Origin: Flavobacterium sp.
Lineage (GTDB): Bacteria > Bacteroidota > Bacteroidia > Flavobacteriales > Flavobacteriaceae
Length of the DNA: 5,821 bases
Direction: 5' to 3'
Assembly (NCBI GenBank): GCA_019105125.1
Contig: JAHRWO010000378.1
Coordinates: forward strand, 1-5,821
A model generated the notes under the pieces. The model was not told the DNA's origin. It ran no database searches and was given only the letters and a program-made list of their open reading frames with translations. Every line of letters begins with the position of its first letter. Position 1 is the first letter of the stretch. The position numbers and the translations under genes were made by a program. This document shows, piece by piece, positions 1-4,250 of the stretch.

Positions 1-14
1 AAGTAAAAAAGTTA

Positions 15-22
15 TATATTTG
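15..22 (+). promoter_or_regulatory. Possible Bacteroidota -7 element in the left repeat arm
   Basis: TATATTTG matches the Bacteroidota -7 consensus TAnnTTTG. The -33 position falls outside the window, so the promoter cannot be completed. The mirror position in the right arm (200-193, minus strand) reads TATATTCG, one base off the consensus. If active, the left element would transcribe rightward through the hairpins at 78-105 and 131-159, with no protein gene ahead on that strand. Confidence 0.3.
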
Positions 23-77
23 AAATACGTTCTTACAAAATAAAAAGTGTGGATTTTGTCCAAATTTGACCTTTTTT

Positions 78-105
78 AGCATTTTTTGAAATGCTGTAAA
101 GCATT
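78..105. repeat. Overlapping alternative hairpins built from AGCATT
   Basis: AGCATTT (78-84) can pair with AAATGCT (89-95) around a 4-base loop. The same right arm can instead pair with AGCATT (100-105). The two stems share 90-95, so only one can form at a time. The sequence is AT-rich and no function is assigned. Confidence 0.4.
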
Positions 106-130
106 GTAAATATTAGCCTTATTAGCAATT

Positions 131-159
131 TGACTACTATCCTTTCGGGATAGTAGTCA
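131..159. repeat. Perfect 12-bp stem-loop, possible terminator
   Basis: TGACTACTATCC (131-142) is perfectly complementary to 148-159, and a G-T pair can extend it to 13, leaving a 3-base loop. This is the strongest local hairpin in the first 400 bases. Neither side has a long T tract (TTGTAAT to the right, AAATTGC on the minus strand), so an intrinsic terminator is possible but not clear. It lies near the right end of the 11-202 palindromic unit. Confidence 0.6.
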
Positions 160-202
160 TTGTAATCAGTATTTCTTTGTAAGAACGTAATGCGAATATA
201 AC

Positions 203-405
203 AAAAAACCACCTAGATAAATGAGCCGTTTCACTATTTTATTTCGTGCTTCAGTTAAGTTTACAATGTTATTTTTAGTACAGGGAGTGGGAATCGAACA
301 ATTTATTTTAAACTTTCTTGTTGAACAAAATAACAAATTGTGTGAAGCATCTGATTTTGAACAAAATTGAGACCATGACACCTTCGTTGATAATTGTCAT
401 TTTAT
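203..405. other. Gene-free stretch downstream of the permease gene
   Basis: This completes a gene-free region covering 1-405. It holds a tRNA-3'-end-like fragment on the minus strand (278-300), an 11-bp direct repeat TTGAACAAAAT (321-331 and 357-367), and a weak 6-bp inverted repeat ATGACA/TGTCAT (375-400) just after the permease stop codon. A minus-strand reading frame of 71 codons starting at a GTG runs through 166-381, but its translation is Cys/Asn/Lys-rich, overlaps the repeat arm and resembles no family I can name. I read the stretch as non-coding, perhaps with gene remnants. Confidence 0.55.
278..300 (-). other. tRNA 3'-end-like fragment
   Basis: Read on the minus strand, this contains GTTCGATTCCCAC followed by TCCCTGTAC, which has the form of a T-loop (TTCGATT), a T-stem 3' strand and an acceptor 3' strand. 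The bases 5' of the loop (AAATTG) do not pair with CCCAC, and no matching 5' acceptor strand (ACAGGGA) or anticodon arm lies upstream, so it is not a working tRNA gene. It may be the scar of a tRNA gene or integration site, or a chance resemblance. Confidence 0.3.
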
Positions 406-1167
406 TTAAAACACATCATATCCAAAACGAAGTAATGCTAATCCTACCACAATTAAAAAGAAAACGCGAATAAATCCGTTGCCTTTTGAAATGGCTAATC
501 GGGCTCCTAACCAAGAACCTGTAACGTTGCAAATTGCCATTGGAATAGCAATTGTCCAAATGATTTTTCCTTTTAAAACGAATAAAGTTATGGAACCAAT
601 ATTGGTCGCCAAATTGACTAATTTCGCATAGATGTTCGCTTTTAAAAAATCGAACCCTAGAATAGCAATAAACGCCATAATTAGTAAACTTCCAGTTCCT
701 GGACCAATGAATCCATCGTAGAAACCTAAAAAAATTGAAATTATAATTCCGTAAATATAGGTTTGCTTTTGAGTCAGTTTATTAATTTGAAATTGTCCAA
801 AATCTTTTTTGAAATAGGTATAAAGTAAAAGCAAAATCAATACCACAAAAAGTAAGGGTTTCATGAAATCGTTTTGCATTACGTTGAGTAAACTAGAACC
901 CAAATAAGCAAAAGAAAAAGAAACAACAGCCATTACAAGAAATAACTTCCAATTGACTTTTGCTGATTTCAAATAGTGATACGTTGCCATGCTTGTTCCA
1001 CTAAACCCTGGTATTTTTAGCGTTCCAATGATGGAAGCAACCGTTACATTAGGCAATAAAATTAAAGCGGCTGGGGTTTGAATCAAACCTCCTCCACCTA
1101 CAATAGCATCGATGAAGCCAGCTACGAAGGAAGCAATGCAAAGAAAAATGATGATGTAGGTTTCCAT
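406..1167 (-). CDS. TauE/SafE (YfcA-like) family membrane permease
   Basis: This encodes a 253-residue polytopic inner-membrane protein of the TauE/SafE family (formerly DUF81). The two halves carry the family's duplicated signature: AGFIDAIVGGGGLIQTPA at 16-33 and FYDGFIGPGTGS at 149-160, each in a hydrophobic helix. Further hydrophobic stretches lie near 36-50, 74-95, 102-118, 136-150, 160-173, 185-198, 201-216 and 232-249, suggesting about eight or nine membrane segments. Length is normal for the family. Members are proposed to export sulfite, sulfoacetate or other small organic anions, but the substrate cannot be read from sequence and no sulfur-metabolism gene lies nearby. The first N-terminal half motif is close to that of E. 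coli YfcA. The ATG sits directly after the CAGT hairpin (1168-1232), and there is no Shine-Dalgarno sequence. Transcription could be read-through from murA or start in the gap. Family assignment is firm; function is open. Confidence 0.9.
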   Translation of the reverse strand: METYIIIFLCIASFVAGFIDAIVGGGGLIQTPAALILLPNVTVASIIGTLKIPGFSGTSMATYHYLKSAKVNWKLFLVMAVVSFSFAYLGSSLLNVMQNDFMKPLLFVVLILLLLYTYFKKDFGQFQINKLTQKQTYIYGIIISIFLGFYDGFIGPGTGSLLIMAFIAILGFDFLKANIYAKLVNLATNIGSITLFVLKGKIIWTIAIPMAICNVTGSWLGARLAISKGNGFIRVFFLIVVGLALLRFGYDVF

Positions 1168-1232
1168 TTTTTAGTAATCAGTCTCAGTGTTCAGTCACAG
1201 TAAAACTGCTTACTGCGACTGCTTACTAAAAA
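1168..1232. repeat. CAGT/ACTG periodic hairpin between murA and the permease
   Basis: Nearly the whole murA-permease gap is one imperfect palindrome. Arms 1168-1189 and 1211-1232 match at 19 of 22 positions when one is inverted, including an exact outer 10-mer TTTTTAGTAA. The plus strand carries CAGT at 1179, 1185, 1192 and 1198, then ACTG at 1205, 1212 and 1218 and ACT at 1225, so units recur every 6-7 bases and switch orientation at the centre. Both outer edges are T then A, so neither strand ends in a stem plus U tract as an intrinsic terminator would. On the minus strand the stem ends at the A tract next to the permease ATG, so folding could affect translation initiation. It may belong to a dispersed intergenic repeat family. 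Confidence 0.8.
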
Positions 1233-1238
1233 CTAAGT

Positions 1239-2549
1239 TTATACTCTTACGATATTTGCTCCGATAGCGCGAAGTCTTTCATCGATGCGCTCGTAACCTC
1301 TGTCGATTTGTTCGATATTTTGGATGGTTGACGTTCCTTTAGCTGTTAAAGCTGCGATTAACAATGAGATTCCAGCTCTAATATCAGGCGAACTCATGGT
1401 CGTAGCTTTTAATTGCGATTGGAAATTATGTCCCATAACCACTGCTCTGTGTGGATCACATAACATAATTTTGGCTCCCATATCAATTAATTTATCCACA
1501 AAAAACAAACGGCTTTCAAACATTTTTTGATGAATTAATACATCTCCTTTTGCTTGAGTAGCCACAACTAGAACGATACTCAATAGATCAGGAGTAAAAC
1601 CCGGCCACGGAGCATCTGCTATGGTTAAAATAGAACCATCAATGTCGGTTTTGATTTCGTAACCATCTTTATGAGCAGGAATGTAAATATCATCTCCTTT
1701 TCTTTCTAAGGTGATTCCTAATTTTCTAAACACACTTGGAATTTGTCCTAAATTATCCCAACTCACATTTTTAATTGTGATTTCGCTTCTTGTCATTGCT
1801 GCAAGACCAATCCAAGAACCGATTTCAATCATATCAGGTAAAATTCTGTGTTCGCAACCACCTAAGCTTTCTACTCCTTCAATAGTTAATAAGTTTGACC
1901 CAACTCCAGTGATTTTCGCACCCATTGAGTTTAACATTTTACACAACTGTTGTAAGTATGGCTCACAAGCCGCGTTGTATATCGTTGTTGTTCCTTCCGC
2001 TAAAACGGCTGCCATTACGATATTAGCTGTCCCTGTTACAGAAGCTTCGTCTAACAACATATAAGTTCCTTGTAATCTTCCGTCAATCTCTACTCCGTAG
2101 AAATGGTCTTCTCTTTCATATCTGAATTTTGCACCAAGGTTAATAAAACCTTCAAAATGCGTATCTAAACGACGACGTCCGATTTTATCACCTCCTGGCT
2201 TCGGAATGTATCCACAACCAAAACGTGCTAAAAGTGGTCCAACAATCATAATAGAACCTCTAAGACTTCCACCTTCTTTTTTGAAAGCTTCCGTCTTTAA
2301 ATAATTTACATTTACCTCATCAGCTTGAAAGGTGTAATCGCCAGGTCCATTTTTTTGAATTTTAACGCCTAAATTACCTAAAAGAGTAATCAATTTGTTA
2401 ACGTCAATGATATCTGGAATATTGGTAATTCGTACTTTTTCAGAGGTTAACAACACTGGACACAACACTTGAAGCGCCTCATTTTTAGCGCCTTGCGGTG
2501 TAATTTCTCCTTTTAATGTTTTTCCTCCTTCAATTTTAAATGTTCCCAT
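1239..2549 (-). CDS. murA: UDP-N-acetylglucosamine 1-carboxyvinyltransferase MurA
   Basis: This 436-residue cytoplasmic enzyme transfers enolpyruvate from phosphoenolpyruvate to UDP-GlcNAc, the first committed step of peptidoglycan synthesis. It has the EPSP-synthase-like double fold. Visible family residues include Lys22 and Asn23 in GAKNEAL, Arg97 in LRGSI, Arg126 in the loop, the catalytic Asp321 in PGFTPDLLS, FESR at 344-347 and Arg391 in PDIRAG. The C-terminal DRGYERIDERLRAIGA (416-431) is also typical. The active-site loop reads PGGDKIGRRRLDTH, so Asp121 replaces the Cys (E. coli Cys115) that fosfomycin alkylates; a Cys lies nine residues earlier (112). Length is only slightly above the E. 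coli enzyme (about 419). The ATG gives the usual MGTFKIEGG start. It follows the DUF4290 gene by 8 bases and is probably co-transcribed with it. Assignment is secure. Confidence 0.97.
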   Translation of the reverse strand: MGTFKIEGGKTLKGEITPQGAKNEALQVLCPVLLTSEKVRITNIPDIIDVNKLITLLGNLGVKIQKNGPGDYTFQADEVNVNYLKTEAFKKEGGSLRGSIMIVGPLLARFGCGYIPKPGGDKIGRRRLDTHFEGFINLGAKFRYEREDHFYGVEIDGRLQGTYMLLDEASVTGTANIVMAAVLAEGTTTIYNAACEPYLQQLCKMLNSMGAKITGVGSNLLTIEGVESLGGCEHRILPDMIEIGSWIGLAAMTRSEITIKNVSWDNLGQIPSVFRKLGITLERKGDDIYIPAHKDGYEIKTDIDGSILTIADAPWPGFTPDLLSIVLVVATQAKGDVLIHQKMFESRLFFVDKLIDMGAKIMLCDPHRAVVMGHNFQSQLKATTMSSPDIRAGISLLIAALTAKGTSTIQNIEQIDRGYERIDERLRAIGANIVRV

Positions 2550-2557
2550 GCAACTGC

Positions 2558-3256
2558 CTATTTTTTAAATGTATTCTTGTTTTGATTGTTTTTGTTCATT
2601 TGTCCTTTGTTATTATTTTTTTTGATAATCCCAGGCTTGCCCGAACTAAATTGCGCTTTGTTAGAAACTTTCTTATTCACCTTCATCAAATCGTGTGTAT
2701 TCGAAAGTTCTTCATTGGATTTCGAAAGATTTAATTTTCCTCCCGAAAGTTCTAATAAATGTTCGAAAATTACTTCATCGGTTACGGTATCTTTGTTCCA
2801 ACTCAAGTAACTCTTTTTCATATGATTGGCTATCACTAAAACCAAAGCATTCTTCAAATCACTATCTTCCCAACTGTTTGCTACATCAATCATGTACTTG
2901 ATGTTATTTCCATAAAAACGGTATTTTGGAAAATTTTGTGGGTATTTTAAACGTTCAGGTTTTTGTGTTAGAATATCTTCTGAAGGAATGGGATAGGGTG
3001 AATCTACATCCAACTTAAAATCAGACATGATAAAAAGCTGATCCCATAATTTATGCTGAAAATCTGGCACATCACGTAAATGAGGGTTTAAAGATCCCAT
3101 TACAGAAATGATATATTTTGCCGCTTTATTTCGCTCTTCTCTATCTTCAATTGCTGTTGCTTGATCGATTAGCTTTTGTAAATGTCTGCCGTATTCAGGA
3201 ATAATCAAATGCGGACGCTGCGAATTATATTCTAAATTACTTACTTCTTCTTGCAT
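2558..3256 (-). CDS. DUF4290 domain protein
   Basis: I recognise this 232-residue soluble protein as the Bacteroidota-specific DUF4290 family; no biochemical function is known to me. The conserved body covers about residues 7-175, beginning LEYNSQRPHLIIPEYGRHLQ and including NPHLRDVPDFQHKLWDQL (57-74) and RFYGNNIKYMI (113-123). There is no signal peptide or membrane segment. From about residue 193 the protein turns into a Lys/Asn/Gln-rich tail with little hydrophobic content, probably disordered and strongly basic. It ends in TAG 8 bases before the murA start and begins 7 bases after the DUF493 stop, so translation of the three genes is likely coupled. The constant neighbour murA hints at a link to envelope growth, but that is only inference. 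Confidence 0.88.
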   Translation of the reverse strand: MQEEVSNLEYNSQRPHLIIPEYGRHLQKLIDQATAIEDREERNKAAKYIISVMGSLNPHLRDVPDFQHKLWDQLFIMSDFKLDVDSPYPIPSEDILTQKPERLKYPQNFPKYRFYGNNIKYMIDVANSWEDSDLKNALVLVIANHMKKSYLSWNKDTVTDEVIFEHLLELSGGKLNLSKSNEELSNTHDLMKVNKKVSNKAQFSSGKPGIIKKNNNKGQMNKNNQNKNTFKK

Positions 3257-3263
3257 GTTTATT

Positions 3264-3554
3264 TTATAATGAAATGATGCCTTCTATATCAGAAACCTCA
3301 ATATATTTATCAATTACACTCTGCGGATTTGGCATATTCACACTAATTGAAACACTCGTAAATTTACCTGTTTTAGATTGTTGAGTAGAAATAACAGCAC
3401 CCATATTATTAAATGCTGCTTCAACTTTTGCTATGCTGTGAATATCAGAAGGCATAATAAATTTATACAAATACTCTGATGGCCAAATCGTTGAGTTAGC
3501 CAATTCTTCTTTTAAACGCACATAAAATTCTTCTGTTTTCTTATCCATCATCAT
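3264..3554 (-). CDS. DUF493 (YbeD-like) small protein
   Basis: This 96-residue protein belongs to DUF493, the family of E. coli YbeD (87 residues), which has a small ACT-like alpha/beta fold and no established activity. Family features are WPSEYLYKFIMP near 19-30, the GKFTSVSISVNM strand near 62-73, and the closing segment with EVSDIEGIISL. Three ATG codons follow one another at the start (3554-3546). The third, giving MDKKTEEFYVRL, looks most like the family's usual N-terminus, so the true protein may be 94 residues; without a ribosome binding site the choice is open. It is the first gene of the leftward operon and lies 16-22 bases downstream of a clear -7 element (3571-3578). Confidence 0.88.
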   Translation of the reverse strand: MMMDKKTEEFYVRLKEELANSTIWPSEYLYKFIMPSDIHSIAKVEAAFNNMGAVISTQQSKTGKFTSVSISVNMPNPQSVIDKYIEVSDIEGIISL

Positions 3555-3570
3555 TTCGTTTTTTGAAAAG

Positions 3571-3578
3571 CAAATATA
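3571..3578 (-). promoter_or_regulatory. Bacteroidota -7 element for the DUF493-DUF4290-murA operon
   Basis: On the minus strand this reads TATATTTG followed by C, an exact match to the TAnnTTTG -7 consensus of the Bacteroidota primary sigma factor. It lies 16 bases before the first possible ATG of the DUF493 gene, giving a short leader. I do not see a good -33 TTG at the usual distance upstream. Confidence 0.6.
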
Positions 3579-3625
3579 CTTTATTCTGTTTAGAATTGTA
3601 TTGTAGTAACTTATAAATTTTAAAG

Positions 3626-3656
3626 TTGATTAGATTTTTAAAAAAACTTACTTTTG
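3626..3656 (+). promoter_or_regulatory. Bacteroidota promoter for the P-loop NTPase-recQ pair
   Basis: TTG at 3626-3628 and TACTTTTG at 3649-3656 are separated by 20 bases, fitting the TTG-(about 19)-TAnnTTTG promoter of this phylum. Transcription would begin about 5-8 bases downstream, near 3661-3664, leaving roughly 10-14 bases of leader before the ATG at 3675. The in-frame TTG at 3654 lies inside the -7 element and cannot be the translation start of this transcript. Confidence 0.65.
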
Positions 3657-3674
3657 CGCCTTAGTAATTCCAAT

Positions 3675-4214
3675 ATGAACAAAGAAATTGTTGTTTTAAT
3701 TGGTGGACCAAGCTCTGGAAAAACCACCTTAATAGAAGCTTTAAAAGCTAAAGGGCACACTTGTTATCCTGAGATTTCTCGTGAAGTCATTCGTGAAGCA
3801 CAAGAACAAGGCATAGAACAATTGTTTCTAGAAAAACCGCTTTTGTTTAGCGAATTATTATTGGAAGGTAGAAAAAAACAATACAAAGCAGCTTTACAAG
3901 AAAAAGCAAATATTGTTTTTTTAGATAGAGGTATACCTGATGTTTTAGCATACATGCACTATATTGGAGACTCTTATCCTTCTTTTTTTGATACGGCTTG
4001 CAAAGAGCACAAATATACTTCCATTTTTGTACTTCCACCTTGGCAAGAAATTTATGTGAGTGATGCAGAACGTTACGAAAATTATGAACAAGCCGTTTTA
4101 ATTCACCAACATTTAATGGAAACTTACGAAAAATATGGGTATTCGATAACTGAAGTCCCTAAAGACACCGTTGAAAATCGCGTAGATTTCATCATGAAAC
4201 AATTAGGTAAATAA
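3675..4214 (+). CDS. AAA_28 / NadR-like P-loop NTPase
   Basis: This 179-residue cytoplasmic protein is a small single-domain P-loop NTPase of the AAA_28 type, related to nucleoside-kinase-like proteins such as the kinase half of NadR. The Walker A motif is GGPSSGKTT at 10-18. The Walker B-like strand is IVFLDRG at 80-86, followed by the IPDVLAY segment (87-93) typical of this group. PPWQEIY at 121-127 and DAERYE at 130-135 form the likely lid or phosphoryl-transfer region with its Arg. The architecture suggests phosphorylation of a small molecule, but the substrate is unknown. I chose the ATG at 3675 because an upstream in-frame TTG overlaps the promoter's -7 element. The recQ gene follows after 36 bases on the same strand, so the two may share a transcript. 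The gene is intact. Confidence 0.85.
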   Translation: MNKEIVVLIGGPSSGKTTLIEALKAKGHTCYPEISREVIREAQEQGIEQLFLEKPLLFSELLLEGRKKQYKAALQEKANIVFLDRGIPDVLAYMHYIGDSYPSFFDTACKEHKYTSIFVLPPWQEIYVSDAERYENYEQAVLIHQHLMETYEKYGYSITEVPKDTVENRVDFIMKQLGK

Positions 4215-4250
4215 TTTTTTGTATTTTAGTGTTTCTAAAAGCCTATTTAA

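Larger units (their letters stand above)
11..202. repeat. Palindromic unit with inverted-repeat ends, MITE-like
   Basis: The two ends are inverted copies. The left arm (11-39) and right arm (176-202, read on the minus strand) both begin GTTATAT and both contain the exact 14-mer TACGTTCTTACAAA (26-39 and 176-189), with a few differing bases between. A stretch of six A lies directly outside each end (5-10 and 203-208), which could be a target duplication but is weak evidence in AT-rich DNA. Inside are two smaller hairpins and no ORF. It could be a miniature mobile element, a pair of inward-facing promoter-like segments, or an intergenic repeat family. The inverted repeat is directly visible; the mobile-element reading is inference. 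Confidence 0.5.

Noticed and set aside
203..232. Possible minus-strand terminator: imperfect stem followed by TTTTTT
   Set aside because: Only four outer base pairs hold before mismatches and wobble pairs break the stem, and the T run is also the A6 flank of the palindromic unit.
166..381. A 71-codon minus-strand frame starting at GTG, with a stretch NLTEAR faintly like the end of GIY-YIG nucleases
   Set aside because: The composition is not protein-like, it overlaps the repeat arm and the tRNA-like fragment, and the GIY-YIG resemblance is only a few residues without the GIY or YIG motif.
375..400. Inverted repeat ATGACA/TGTCAT just after the permease stop, as a terminator
   Set aside because: The stem is only 6 bp with a 14-base loop and no T tract follows on the minus strand.
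162..1182. The 9-mer GTAATCAGT shared by the 11-202 unit (162-170) and the CAGT hairpin (1174-1182)
   Set aside because: A single 9-base match does not extend on either side and is expected by chance in AT-rich DNA of this length.
1324..2064. Plus-strand frames of 68 and 117 codons
   Set aside because: They lie wholly inside murA on the opposite strand and show no family resemblance; they are antisense shadows.
2540..2901. Plus-strand frames of 64-74 codons rich in Phe and Leu
   Set aside because: They are antisense to the Lys/Asn-rich part of the DUF4290 gene, which creates Phe/Leu codons on the other strand.
3764..4038. Two minus-strand frames of 63 codons
   Set aside because: They overlap the P-loop NTPase gene, whose motifs are intact in the plus frame.
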